A stretch of DNA of 64,000 bases from Armatimonadota bacterium. GTDB taxonomy: Bacteria > Sysuimicrobiota > Sysuimicrobiia > Sysuimicrobiales > Humicultoraceae. The stretch is taken from the NCBI GenBank assembly GCA_031459855.1, contig JAVKHP010000001.1, positions 974,059 through 1,038,058 on the forward strand, read 5' to 3'. Both the position numbers and the translations under genes were made by a program. The notes below the pieces were generated by a model that was given only the letters and a program-made list of their open reading frames with translations, was not told the DNA's origin and did no database searches. Shown here piece by piece: positions 54,877-63,595 of this stretch. Numbering within the stretch: position 1 is the stretch's first letter; each line of letters starts with the position of its first letter.

Positions 54877-55852
54877 CCCGCCGCCACTCTGAAGGGTGAA
54901 CCACGACCCGGCGGTCGTCGTTCTCACCGACGCTGGACGTGGTCACGCGCCGATCGTCCCGCAACGCCAGGTGCACGACACGCCGTTCCCTGGCGCTCAG
55001 GGGAAACTCATCCGGTGTTGGAGCGTGTTTGCGAACTAGCACTATGACCGTGCGCCGCGTACCCCCCGGTGCGAAGCAGGTGCGCGTGGACTCCACTCTT
55101 CCCCCCAGCCTTTCGATATGGTCCCCTGCGGCCGACAGTTCCGCATCCACTGCGGGTCCTTTGACGTAGACCGTTACGCCTCCCAGGCGGCACAACGGGA
55201 GACAGAGCTCGACGGCCACGAGCAGTGGTGCCGCCGCGCGTGACACCACGATGTCGAACGCCGAACGGAACGCGGGCTGGTGCGCCAGGCGTTCGGCCCG
55301 CTCGCAACGCACCACCACGTTCCCCAGTTCAAGAATATTGCACATGTGTTCGAGGAACGCGGCCTTCTTACGGGTTGCCTCGATGAGCGTCATCGCGAGA
55401 TCACGGCGAACGATTGCCATCGGTACTCCCGGAAAGCCGGCTCCGCTTCCGACATCAGCGACCGCCGCGCCGTGTGGTAGGTCACAGGTTGCCAGGACAC
55501 ACAGCGAATCAGCGAGGTGGCGGTCGATGAGCGTCTCGAAATCGGCGGGGCCGGTGAGGTTGAGCCGCGTGTTCCACCGCAGCACGTGGTGGACATATTG
55601 GCACAGCGCAACGACAACCGCGGGCTGCAGCGCGAGCCCAAAACGCGCCGCGACCCCTGCTACCCTGTCTTCACACGTCCCCGCTGTCGTCCTCGTCGAT
55701 GTCCTCTGGGGCACCAGGCGGTCGTGCACCCCGCCGCCACTCTGAAGGGTGAACCACGACCCGGCGGTCGTCGTTCTCACCGACGCTGGACGTGGTCACG
55801 CGCCGATCGTCCCGCAACGCCAGGTGCACGACACGCCGTTCCCTGGCGCTCA
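54147..55852. repeat. Exact 853-bp tandem duplication covering rsmG and the jag 3' end
   Basis: Unit 1 is 54147-54999 and unit 2 is 55000-55852, offset exactly 853 bp. I compared them block by block and saw no difference. Left flank continues into the native rsmG end, right flank into jag. The junction at 54999/55000 fuses GGCGCTCA to GGGGAAACTC with no evident homology between breakpoints. Recent duplication or assembly artefact. Confidence 0.9.
54818..55729 (-). CDS. RsmG-Jag tail chimera, upstream copy
   Basis: About 303 residues from the GTG at 55729. It is identical to the downstream RsmG through TPDEFP, then runs across the repeat junction in frame into the last ~60 residues of Jag (SARERRVVHLALRDDRRV to DEDDSGDV). 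All catalytic parts of RsmG are kept; only its last 17 residues are replaced. It may still be active. If the duplication is an artefact, this gene does not exist. Confidence 0.75.
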   Translation of the reverse strand: MHDRLVPQRTSTRTTAGTCEDRVAGVAARFGLALQPAVVVALCQYVHHVLRWNTRLNLTGPADFETLIDRHLADSLCVLATCDLPHGAAVADVGSGAGFPGVPMAIVRRDLAMTLIEATRKKAAFLEHMCNILELGNVVVRCERAERLAHQPAFRSAFDIVVSRAAAPLLVAVELCLPLCRLGGVTVYVKGPAVDAELSAAGDHIERLGGRVESTRTCFAPGGTRRTVIVLVRKHAPTPDEFPLSARERRVVHLALRDDRRVTTSSVGENDDRRVVVHPSEWRRGARPPGAPEDIDEDDSGDV

Positions 55853-56414
55853 TAGGATCGAGAAACACCGGCTTGCGCTCACGCGCCGCTCGGTCGGCCG
55901 CTTTGCGCGCGATATCGCGCAGCACTCGCTCGCGTTTCTCGCGATACCCTTCGGCGTCGAGCGTAAGGAAGATCCGCCGACCAAAGCGATTACCGAGGGT
56001 AAGTGCGGTCAGGAGTTCGATGGCATCCAGCGTCTGGCCGTGGCGCCCGATCACTGCCGACACGTCCCGACCTGCAATATCGACAACAACATGCTCTCCC
56101 TCGCCACGCGCCCTCACGGTGACGTCGAGCCCCATGCGCGCGGTCATCCGCGCCACGACTTCCGCTGCTGCAGTTTCCAGATCCGCCGAAGGCAGCCCTG
56201 GCTCTTGCATCGAACCAACGTCAGCGCGGCCTTCCGGTTCTGCCTCTTTGACCGTCACTCTCACAATTGCATCCTTCCGGCCCAATCCCAGCAGCGCAGG
56301 GCGAGGAGACTGCAAAATCTCCACCACTGCCCCCTGACGCGTCACCCCTAGCTGGGCGAGCGCCTTCTCCACCGCCTCATCCACCGTACGCCCGGTCGCC
56401 TCGACAGACTTCAT
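55671..56414 (-). CDS. jag: KH/R3H-domain RNA-binding protein Jag (KhpB)
   Basis: 247 residues. N-terminal Jag_N (SVEATGRTVDEAVEKALAQL), KH domain (VVVDIAGRDVSAVIGRHGQT) and C-terminal R3H (PMSARERRVVHLALRDD). It binds small and structured RNAs with KhpA and affects cell envelope growth. Start overlaps yidC stop (ATGA). The acidic tail DIDEDDSGDV is unusual and is duplicated in the tandem repeat. Confidence 0.92.
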   Translation of the reverse strand: MKSVEATGRTVDEAVEKALAQLGVTRQGAVVEILQSPRPALLGLGRKDAIVRVTVKEAEPEGRADVGSMQEPGLPSADLETAAAEVVARMTARMGLDVTVRARGEGEHVVVDIAGRDVSAVIGRHGQTLDAIELLTALTLGNRFGRRIFLTLDAEGYREKRERVLRDIARKAADRAARERKPVFLDPMSARERRVVHLALRDDRRVTTSSVGENDDRRVVVHPSEWRRGARPPGAPEDIDEDDSGDV

Positions 56415-57118
56415 CGATTACCACCGCTGGCACGCGGCTGCGCACTGCCGGATCTCTTGCGTTTGGGAGGCGCAACGCCTACCGGTCTGGGTCGCCCCAC
56501 AACGAGAACGTACTCAACAATGTACAGCGACGTTGAAACAATCCAATATAACGAGAGCCCGATCGGGAACCACCCAGCAACCGTGGTCCAGGCGATGAAC
56601 AACGGCATAAAAATGAACATCTTCTGCTGCTGGGGATCCGTAATGGTCATCATCTGCTGCACATACGTTGTAGCGGCGGTCAGCACGGGAATCAGTGCGA
56701 GCGGAGGATGCGCCGCTACCAGGGCGATCGTGAGGTTGGCCTCGAGTGCGACACCGAACAGCTGCTCTCCGCCAAACACTCCTTCCCGGCGAAAGAGCGC
56801 GAACAGCGCCCAGAGCACGGGCATCTGCAACACGAGTGGCAAGCACCCGCTGAACGGGTTGACGCGGTGGGCCCGATAGAGGTTCATCACCTCGATGTTC
56901 AGCTGGCGGGGGTCTTCCCGGTACTTCCGGCGGAGCACTTCAAGTTGCGGCGCCAGCGCTTGCATCGCTTTCATCGACTTCAACTGCTTCCGTGTCAACG
57001 GGTGCAGGACGAGCTTGATGAGCACCGTCAGGATGACGATCGCAGCCAGCGAGCTGCCCGTGACGGCCCGCACGAAGACCAGAACCTGCGCCAGCAGCGA
57101 TACCAACGGGTCGATCAC
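56411..57118 (-). CDS. yidC: Membrane protein insertase YidC/OxaA
   Basis: 235 residues. Five-helix core without the large periplasmic domain of Gram-negative YidC. Signatures: VLIKLVLHPLTRKQLKSMKAM, NPFSGCLPLVLQMPVLWALF and PLFIAWTTVAGWFPIGLSLYW. It inserts membrane proteins with or without Sec. No lipobox Cys is seen in the short N-terminus. Basic C-terminal tail. Confidence 0.93.
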   Translation of the reverse strand: MIDPLVSLLAQVLVFVRAVTGSSLAAIVILTVLIKLVLHPLTRKQLKSMKAMQALAPQLEVLRRKYREDPRQLNIEVMNLYRAHRVNPFSGCLPLVLQMPVLWALFALFRREGVFGGEQLFGVALEANLTIALVAAHPPLALIPVLTAATTYVQQMMTITDPQQQKMFIFMPLFIAWTTVAGWFPIGLSLYWIVSTSLYIVEYVLVVGRPRPVGVAPPKRKRSGSAQPRASGGNR

Positions 57119-57139
57119 CGCACGATCCCCTACGCTACC

Positions 57140-57352
57140 CTATGGTACCGGGTCATAACCGCCCGGATGCAGTGGATGGCAGCGAACGATCCGTCGTACC
57201 GCAAGCACGACGCCGCGCCAGCTGCCGTGGCGCTCGATCGCCTCGAGAGCGTACGACGAACACGACGGATAGAAGCGGCACGACCGCGGAAGCAAGGGGG
57301 ACACGACCCGTTGATAGGTCCTGATGACACCGATCAGCACGCGCTTTCCCAT
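57140..57352 (-). CDS. yidD: Membrane protein insertion efficiency factor YidD
   Basis: 70 residues with the family signature [34 protein letters not shown] and [14 protein letters not shown]. Its ATG overlaps the rnpA stop by one base (TGATG). It is a small amphipathic protein assisting YidC. Confidence 0.94.
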   Translation of the reverse strand: MGKRVLIGVIRTYQRVVSPLLPRSCRFYPSCSSYALEAIERHGSWRGVVLAVRRIVRCHPLHPGGYDPVP

Positions 57353-57711
57353 CAGCGAAGATCACCGCGGGATTCCTGTGCCAGCACACCGAGAGCCGCC
57401 AACGTGTCGCCAAGATCTTGTTGCAACGCGGCGAACCCCATCGACAACGCAGCTGGCCGCGGCACGATCACCACATCGACACCGGCCGTCAGCCGTTCCG
57501 CGAGCCTACGGAGCGCCTCCCGAACCCTGCGCCGCGCACGATTGCGGCGGACGGCGGGACCGAGGCGACGGCTCACCTGCACACCCACGCGGGTCACCCC
57601 GCGCGGGCTCGGCATCACGTATGCGACTCCGGCACGGCCCACGGCCCGGTACCCCTGTCGACACACCCGGTGGTAGTCATCTGCCCGCCGCAGCCGCTCT
57701 AACCGCCGCAT
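57352..57711 (-). CDS. rnpA: Ribonuclease P protein component
   Basis: 119 residues from the ATG at 57711, 7 bp after rpmH. The RNase P fold is shown by [40 protein letters not shown] (the RNR motif) and [20 protein letters not shown]. It processes tRNA 5' ends with the RNA subunit. Confidence 0.93.
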   Translation of the reverse strand: MRRLERLRRADDYHRVCRQGYRAVGRAGVAYVMPSPRGVTRVGVQVSRRLGPAVRRNRARRRVREALRRLAERLTAGVDVVIVPRPAALSMGFAALQQDLGDTLAALGVLAQESRGDLR

Positions 57712-57718
57712 GGGCCGC

Positions 57719-57856
57719 TCACACCGTACGCCGAGTCCGCCCCTTCTGCCGCCGCCGCTTGAGCACCCGGCGCCCGCCCGAGGTTCGCATGCGCTGCCGG
57801 AACCCGTGTACCCGGCGACGCCGCCGTTTCTTGGGTTGGTACGTCCGCTTGACCAT
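57719..57856 (-). CDS. rpmH: 50S ribosomal protein L34
   Basis: 45 residues: [19 protein letters not shown] at the start, [19 protein letters not shown] near the end. GGGAGG lies 5 nt upstream of the ATG at 57856. It is the first gene of the minus-strand rpmH-rnpA-yidD-yidC-jag operon. Confidence 0.96.
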   Translation of the reverse strand: MVKRTYQPKKRRRRRVHGFRQRMRTSGGRRVLKRRRQKGRTRRTV

Positions 57857-57879
57857 ATTTCCTCCCGAAGGCAGAGCTT

Positions 57880-57888
57880 ACTATAGCA
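57880..57888 (-). promoter_or_regulatory. rpmH promoter, extended -10
   Basis: The minus strand reads TGCTATAGT, an extended -10 element (TGnTATAAT-like), 24 bp upstream of the rpmH ATG. No strong -35 is present, which the extended -10 can offset. Confidence 0.5.
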
Positions 57889-57975
57889 CAAAACCTCAGG
57901 CGGTTCACCCAACGCAGTGTTGGCGAGCGCTCCTGCTTTCACGCCACGCCCGTCGGGCATAGACGCCCTGGTAGT

Positions 57976-58245
57976 GCCGACGGTGGATCAACGGCTCTAT
58001 GGCGCCCTGACACCGGGCCGATCCGTACGTCTACCCCATACGTATGCGGACCCATGGTCCGACCCGGTCGGGACCGCGGCCGTGCCGACCGTCTACCCCC
58101 TACGTGCGTGGATCCACGGTCCACTACGAGGGAGCCAGGCACAAACATGGTCGTCTACCTTTTACGCGCGTGGATCCACGGCACGCCTCGGGGTTATCCA
58201 GGACACGCTACAAAGGTCCGCCCCCGTGCGTGGATCGACCCCCAG
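57976..58245. repeat. Iterated repeat array in oriC: five units at 60-63 bp
   Basis: Units begin at about 57976, 58039, 58101, 58163 and 58223. Each centres on a GTGGATCCAC-type palindrome (perfect CGTGGATCCACG in units 3 and 4), preceded in units 2-4 by GTCTACC 8-10 bp upstream. Each palindrome carries ATCCAC, the core of a DnaA box, on both strands. The array lies between rpmH and the DnaA-box cluster. Confidence 0.65.
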
Positions 58246-58369
58246 GGGTCCACCCCCATGATCGCGGCGAGTCCAACGGATTCCTGCCTGCTCAGGACGA
58301 GAGATCCCCTCCTACGACAGCCAACCCGCGCTCCCGGACGCGATCTAGAAACCCAAGCCCTCATCTGTA

Positions 58370-58625
58370 CACAACCTGTGGATTCCGAGGACAGCTGTCC
58401 ACATCTTTGCCGCTGGTTGGGACGTTGAAGGTGACGCCCGTCAGTCTGGGTCCGGGATGTCCTACGGGTATCAGGTGCACACCCCCAGTTGTCCACAGGG
58501 TTATCCACCCTGTGGACAACCCGCGAAACCCTTATACCCGAACCACTGCCGCCGCCATCGCTGCAGCAGGAATCCCCCTCCCGACGGCCGAAACTCCCGT
58601 GGCGACGACCCTGACTATCCACACT
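58370..58625. other. oriC candidate: DnaA-box cluster
   Basis: DnaA-box-like 9-mers: CTGTCCACA (58395-58403), TTGTCCACA (58489-58497), TTATCCACC (58501-58509), TTGTCCACA on the minus strand (58511-58519) and CTATCCACA (58615-58623). A weaker one is at 58376-58384. The middle three form a 31-bp palindrome (58489-58519) with 12-bp perfect arms. The region lies just upstream of the dnaA gene cluster. Confidence 0.8.
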
Positions 58626-58737
58626 TGTGCCATGCTGCTGGTGGGCGGACGGCGGGCGTGAACTCTCCGAACGAATCAACGCCCAAGTAGGAGTCCCGAC
58701 CACTGCGGCCAATCACTGTGTCTGCGCCCGAGGGCTC

Positions 58738-59526
58738 ATGTCGCTGCGCGCATTCCTTGCCCGGCTGATCGACGAGCGTCGGATCGAGGCGCCGCTGGCT
58801 TTGGAGGACGACGAACCTGAAGTCCGCCTGGCCATTTACGATTCGCCGCTCTCCGAACCGCAGGTCGTCTCCGTGCGCGGCGACGACTTCCACACCCTCG
58901 TCGGCGAGATCGCCGCACGCACGTACGCTGTCTCTCGTGAGCGCGGTGGACGCGTACCGTACGGGGTGATTCGCGAAATCGTGGAAAACTTGATTCATGC
59001 GTACTTCCGCAACGCCACGATCACCGTCTTGGACGACGGAAACACCATTCGCGTCTCCGATCAGGGCCCCGGCATCGCAGACAAAGAACGGGCTCTGCAG
59101 CCGGGCTTCTCCACGGCTACTGGATTGATGCGCCGCGTCATCCGGGGGGTCGGAAGCGGTCTCCCCCTGGCGAAGGAACAGCTGCAGTTCCTGGGTGGTA
59201 CACTTCATATCGAAGACAACCTCGAACGTGGTACGGTCGTCACGCTGTCGCTCCGCCGCGACCCAGCCACCGCTAGCACGAACACTGCGAAGGCGTCCGA
59301 GCGTCCTCACGTCACCATCCGGCAAAAGAAGATCCTCCTCCTCATTGCGGAGCTGGGCGCCGCCGGCCCTACGACCGTGGCCAAGGAACTCGACGTCAGC
59401 CACAGCACCGCCTACCGCGAACTCCACGCTCTTGAAACCCTGGGCTTGATCGCTCATCGCGGTCGTGGGCAACGTACTCTGACCGAGCAGGGCATCGCAC
59501 TCCTGGAAACAACGCTGCAGACGTAG
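58738..59526 (+). CDS. GHKL ATPase domain fused to winged helix, upstream of dnaA
   Basis: 262 residues from the ATG at 58738. It has a ~75-residue N-terminal domain without a phospho-acceptor His region. A GHKL ATP-binding domain follows: N-box EIVENLIHAYFRNATI, G1 SDQGPGIADKE and G2 GVGSGLPLAKEQLQFLGG. The C-terminal ~65 residues are a winged helix (TTVAKELDVSHSTAYREL, LIAHRGRGQRTLTEQGI). It is probably a DNA-binding ATPase that senses ATP, not a classical kinase. Position beside oriC and 36 bp before dnaA suggests a role in initiation or dnaA control. Confidence 0.75.
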   Translation: MSLRAFLARLIDERRIEAPLALEDDEPEVRLAIYDSPLSEPQVVSVRGDDFHTLVGEIAARTYAVSRERGGRVPYGVIREIVENLIHAYFRNATITVLDDGNTIRVSDQGPGIADKERALQPGFSTATGLMRRVIRGVGSGLPLAKEQLQFLGGTLHIEDNLERGTVVTLSLRRDPATASTNTAKASERPHVTIRQKKILLLIAELGAAGPTTVAKELDVSHSTAYRELHALETLGLIAHRGRGQRTLTEQGIALLETTLQT

Positions 59527-59562
59527 TCGTCAGCAGACTCGACGTTGAGAAAGGAGTCTACT

Positions 59563-60906
59563 GTGTCCGTCGACGCTTCTCCCACTACCCTCTGGCGCGA
59601 CGCCTTGCGACAGATCGAGGGCCAGCTCAACAAACCCACGCTGGAATCATTCTTGAAAATCATGCGGCCCCTCGACCTTCGCGACAACGTCTTCACCCTC
59701 GCCGTCCCCAACCGATTCGCGAAGGAATGGGTCGAGCAACGCCTTCTCACGATGATCCGTACCGCCCTCGTCGCATCCCTCGGTCGTGACATCGCAGTCC
59801 AGGTTGTGATCGCCGAACCTCCTGCCCTTCCTACCGTTCGACCAACCCTACCTACCACCGTACCGCGACCCGAAGGGCTTCACCTGTCCCCCAAGTACAC
59901 GTTCGAAACGTTCGTAGTAGGCGCCGGCAACCGCTTTGCACACGCCGCGGCACTCGCCGTTGCCGAAGCCCCTGCCCGCGCTTACAATCCCCTCTTCATC
60001 TACGGCGGCGTCGGTTTAGGCAAGACCCACCTCTTACAGGCGATCGGTCACCGCGTACTGCACAACGTCGGCGTCGCACGCGTTGCGTACGTCAGCAGCG
60101 AAAAGTTCACCAACGAACTCATCAACGCAATTCGCGACGACAAAACCGTCGATTTCCGCAATCGTTACCGCAATGTCGATGTCCTCCTCATTGACGACAT
60201 CCAGTTCCTCGCCGGCAAAGAGCGTACCCAGGAAGAGTTCTTTCACACCTTCAACACTCTTCACGATGCCAACCGACAGATCATCATTACGTCCGACCGT
60301 CCACCGAAAGAAATCCCCACGCTAGAAGATCGTCTGCGCAGTCGGTTTGAATGGGGTCTCATCGCCGACATTCAACCACCCGATCTCGAAACACGCATTG
60401 CCATCCTCAAAAAGAAAGCCGAAACCGACGGTATTACGGTACCCGACGACGTTGCGGAATTCATCGCCCAACGCATCAATACCAACATCCGCGAACTCGA
60501 AGGTGCACTCGTACGCGTTGTCGCCTACGCTTCGCTCACTCGCTCACCGATCACCGTAGAATTAGCAACCGACGTCCTGCGTGACCTTCTGCCACCTGTA
60601 CGAGTGCGTACCCTGACGATCGCAACGATCCAGCAGGCCGTGGCTGAATTCTTCGGCATCCGTCCGGAGGAGATGCGCGCCAAACGCCGTACCAAAGGCA
60701 TCGCCTTCCCGCGTCAGGTCGCTATGTACCTGGCGCGGGAACTTACTGACGCGTCGCTTCCCCACATCGGCCAGGAGTTCGGCGGACGGGACCACACCAC
60801 GGTCATGCACGCCTGCCAACGAGTCCGGGAAGTACTGCAGCGCGATGTGCACCTGGCCGCCAGCCTCAAACGTCTTGTGGAGACCCTGCAACGACGAGGC
60901 GCATAA
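59563..60906 (+). CDS. dnaA: Chromosomal replication initiator DnaA
   Basis: 447 residues from the GTG at 59563, 6 nt after AAAGGAG (an in-frame TTG at 59545 overlaps that site). Domain I begins [20 protein letters not shown]. Walker A is [15 protein letters not shown], Walker [21 protein letters not shown], and the domain IV signature [15 protein letters not shown]. The linker domain II is short (~30 residues). Codon use is less GC-rich than the surrounding genes. Confidence 0.97.
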   Translation: MSVDASPTTLWRDALRQIEGQLNKPTLESFLKIMRPLDLRDNVFTLAVPNRFAKEWVEQRLLTMIRTALVASLGRDIAVQVVIAEPPALPTVRPTLPTTVPRPEGLHLSPKYTFETFVVGAGNRFAHAAALAVAEAPARAYNPLFIYGGVGLGKTHLLQAIGHRVLHNVGVARVAYVSSEKFTNELINAIRDDKTVDFRNRYRNVDVLLIDDIQFLAGKERTQEEFFHTFNTLHDANRQIIITSDRPPKEIPTLEDRLRSRFEWGLIADIQPPDLETRIAILKKKAETDGITVPDDVAEFIAQRINTNIRELEGALVRVVAYASLTRSPITVELATDVLRDLLPPVRVRTLTIATIQQAVAEFFGIRPEEMRAKRRTKGIAFPRQVAMYLARELTDASLPHIGQEFGGRDHTTVMHACQRVREVLQRDVHLAASLKRLVETLQRRGA

Positions 60907-61138
60907 GCTGTGAACAGTCCTGTCTCTCCTTTTCCCGTGAGCACCTCTGCTCGTTCTGTGCCGGTATCTTTCCACAGACGAACCCAATATTCGTCCACCG
61001 TGCTCTACAGCAGCGCGTCAAGACCTACGGGGTGTGTGCTCAACTGTCCACAGTGTCCTCAACCTGTACTACTATGACGGTTTTGATGTACGCTAGATAG
61101 TACAAGCACTCGCGGACTTCCACGGAGGATACGTACTA
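60907..61138. other. dnaA-dnaN spacer with DnaA boxes and DnaA-trio-like element
   Basis: 232 bp. DnaA-box-like TCTTTCCACA (60967-60976) and CTGTCCACA (61044-61052) are present. Fourteen bp after the second box comes TACTACTATGAC (61067-61078), which resembles the DnaA-trio array that loads DnaA on single strands in B. subtilis. GGAGG for dnaN is at 61124-61128. A second functional origin part is likely here. Confidence 0.6.
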
Positions 61139-62248
61139 ATGCTGTTTACTTGCGAGCACAAACATTTGAGTAGGGCCGTAGCGCTGGTAGGGCGAGCTGT
61201 CTCTGTGCGTACAGCGATGCCCATTTTGGCGAACATTCTTCTGGAGACCCAGAAAGGCGCAGTGAAACTTATCGCCACCGATTTGGACCACGGCATTCAG
61301 ACAACGATTCCAGCTACGGTGACGCACGGTGGAGCAGTTACATTGCCTGCTCGTTTATTGAGTGAGATCGTCACCAACCTTCCGGATGCACCAGTGCAAA
61401 TTCGCGCAAGCGACAGCAGTCGGGAGGTGGAGATTCAGTGTGAACGGGTAACTTATGCACTGGTGGGAATGCCGGCGAGTGATTTTCCGATCGTGCCCGA
61501 ACCGACCGTAGCGACAACGGTGTCGGTTGACGCAGGAACGTTACGCAGTATGATGCGACAGACGGCGTTCGCCGTATCGACCGATGAGACCCGGGTATTC
61601 CTAACGGGATTGTACCTGGTGCTGGAAGCTGCGGAGATGCGGCTGGTTGCCACTGATGGTGGCCGTCTCGCCCTACGAACGACACGGTTGGCAACACCGG
61701 TCGTACAGAACGTGGGGATCATCGTGCCAGCGCGAACAATGAACGAGCTCAACAGAGCGTTGGCGGGGTTCGAAGGGTTGGTGGAGATCGCTGTCGCTGA
61801 GAACCAAGTAGCGTTTGCGTTTGCCGATACGCGGGTGGTAAGCCGCTTAATTCCGGGACCGTTTCCGAACTACCAGCAAGTAATTCCACAAGGGCACAAA
61901 CAACGCATTGTGGTGGCAACTGATGCGTTGCTTGGTGCGGTACGGCGTGTAGCAGTCACAGCGAGGGATTCAGCGAACGTAGTGCGTGTGGTAGCGCAAG
62001 GTGACAGACTTACGTTGTCCTCTCATACGCCCGAGTATGGAAGGGCCGAGGAGATATTGGAAGTGCGAACCGAAGGGGAAACGGTGCCGACAGCGTTCAA
62101 TGCGCGGTATTTAATGGAGTGCTTGGCCGTGGTGGAAGCGGCGGAAGTAGCGTTAGAACTCACGGGGTCGTTGAGTCCGGGAGCAGTGCGCCCGGTAGGA
62201 CAGCCGGAGTACGTGTACGTGTTGGCACCGGTGCGTGTCGCGAGTTGA
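61139..62248 (+). CDS. dnaN: DNA polymerase III beta sliding clamp
   Basis: 369 residues from the ATG at 61139, 10 nt after GGAGG. Three clamp domains with HLSRAVALVGRAVSVRTAMP at the start and the end RPVGQPEYVYVLAPVRV. Full length. It is the processivity ring of the replicase. Confidence 0.96.
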   Translation: MLFTCEHKHLSRAVALVGRAVSVRTAMPILANILLETQKGAVKLIATDLDHGIQTTIPATVTHGGAVTLPARLLSEIVTNLPDAPVQIRASDSSREVEIQCERVTYALVGMPASDFPIVPEPTVATTVSVDAGTLRSMMRQTAFAVSTDETRVFLTGLYLVLEAAEMRLVATDGGRLALRTTRLATPVVQNVGIIVPARTMNELNRALAGFEGLVEIAVAENQVAFAFADTRVVSRLIPGPFPNYQQVIPQGHKQRIVVATDALLGAVRRVAVTARDSANVVRVVAQGDRLTLSSHTPEYGRAEEILEVRTEGETVPTAFNARYLMECLAVVEAAEVALELTGSLSPGAVRPVGQPEYVYVLAPVRVAS

Positions 62249-62255
62249 ACGGTTG

Positions 62256-62453
62256 GTGCAAGTTGCCGCAGACAGCATTGTACAGGGTGCGTTGTCAAAG
62301 TTGATGAGTGTCACGGCGACAGGAGGAAGCGAAGGCGCTGACATGTAGTGGTGCGGTGCGAGTCAAAAGGACGGTTTATGTCGTCGTGAATGGCGAATGT
62401 TTCTCGGCGGTGACGTGGTGGAACTCGTCGGGTACAAACGTGTGATGCGGTGA
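62256..62453 (+). pseudogene. Broken S4-domain gene (RlbA/YaaA-like) between dnaN and recF
   Basis: This is the slot of yaaA/rlbA in B. subtilis. One frame gives a start like SIVQGALSKLMSVTATGG (matching the I-LGQFLKLA-SGG opening). A +1 frame then gives EAKALTCSGAVRVKRTVY (G-EAK---G-VRVNG). The first frame resumes with RREWRMFLGGDVVELVGYKR (RRGRKL-GDVVE). No single frame is open: one has TAG at 62346. The final TGA overlaps the recF ATG (TGATG). It is either a pseudogene with two frameshifts or an indel-prone read region. Read by eye only. Confidence 0.5.
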
Positions 62454-63595
62454 TGGCCGTGACATGCAACGTACGTCGGCTAGCGTTGCGGGATTTCCGC
62501 AACCATGCGCGAACGGACCTTGAGCTGCAGGACGGACTCACGATCTTCGTGGGTGGCAACGGACAGGGAAAGTCGAACCTTCTTGAGGCGTTGTACGTTG
62601 TCGCGACAGGGCGTTCCTATCGCACCACGCGGGATGCGGAGATGATCGCCCATGGCGCACATCTGGCACGAGTGCATGCGGTGGTGATCCGTCGCGGCGG
62701 TCGGGAAGAAGAGCAGGAAGCACTCATCAGTCGTCATGGTGAAACGGGATCCGTGCGCTTGCGCGTGAGTGGTGTTGAAACGCCCCGCAGCCGGGTCTTG
62801 GGACGGGTGCCGGTCGTCGTGGCGGCGCCGTGGGATCTCGACGTCGTACGGGGCGCGGCGGTATTGCGTAGGCGTCTGTTGGACGCGGCGCTGGCGCAAA
62901 CGAGTCCGGCGTACTTTTTCGCACTGCATCGGTATTATCGGGTACTTGCGCAGCGGAACGCCGTGTTACGGCAGCGGAGTGGTGCGCACTTCGAACCGTG
63001 GGAAGCACAGATGGTCACCCTCGGTGCGCGTATCACGGCGCGACGCCGCACTTATGTGGAACGACTCAACGCACGGGCGGCCGAGTGGTTCCGGCATCTC
63101 GGTGGCGTAGGACGTCTCGAAGTGCGGTATCGGCCGTCATGGACGGGTGCGTCGGAAGAGGAAGTTGCGGTTGTGGCCAGGGAAGAACTCCGCCGGCGTC
63201 GTGCCGATGAAATACGACGGGGAAGCACGTTGTCGGGGCCCCAGCGCGACGAAGTGGAGTTCGTGCTGGACGGCGTGCCGTTGCGCAGCACAGGGTCGCT
63301 GGGGCAATGGCGCCTGGCGATGCTAGCCGTACGGTGCGCCGAACGTGAGGTCGTGGAAGCGGAGCTGGGGACGCGGCCGCTGTTGCTGCTCGATGACGTG
63401 CTGGCGGAGCTGGATGACGCGCGTCAACAGCGGGTCTTGCAGTTGACCGGGACGGGTCAGGTGCTGGTGACCATGACGGTGCTTCCGTCGGAACCACGGG
63501 GGGTCGAGTTGGTCAGGGCAGGAATGCGCGTGTTGAACGTCTCGGGCGGAACTGTCGGGGAGGGGGTATGGTCGCACCGATCCGCGACGTCCTAG
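62453..63595 (+). CDS. recF: DNA replication and repair protein RecF
   Basis: 380 residues; ATG at 62453 (a GTG one codon earlier is equal). Walker A GGNGQGKSNLLEAL, signature LSGPQRDEVEFVLDG and Walker B LLLLDDVLAELDDARQQ. It loads RecA at single-strand gaps. It overlaps the next gene by 28 bp. Confidence 0.94.
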   Translation: MAVTCNVRRLALRDFRNHARTDLELQDGLTIFVGGNGQGKSNLLEALYVVATGRSYRTTRDAEMIAHGAHLARVHAVVIRRGGREEEQEALISRHGETGSVRLRVSGVETPRSRVLGRVPVVVAAPWDLDVVRGAAVLRRRLLDAALAQTSPAYFFALHRYYRVLAQRNAVLRQRSGAHFEPWEAQMVTLGARITARRRTYVERLNARAAEWFRHLGGVGRLEVRYRPSWTGASEEEVAVVAREELRRRRADEIRRGSTLSGPQRDEVEFVLDGVPLRSTGSLGQWRLAMLAVRCAEREVVEAELGTRPLLLLDDVLAELDDARQQRVLQLTGTGQVLVTMTVLPSEPRGVELVRAGMRVLNVSGGTVGEGVWSHRSATS

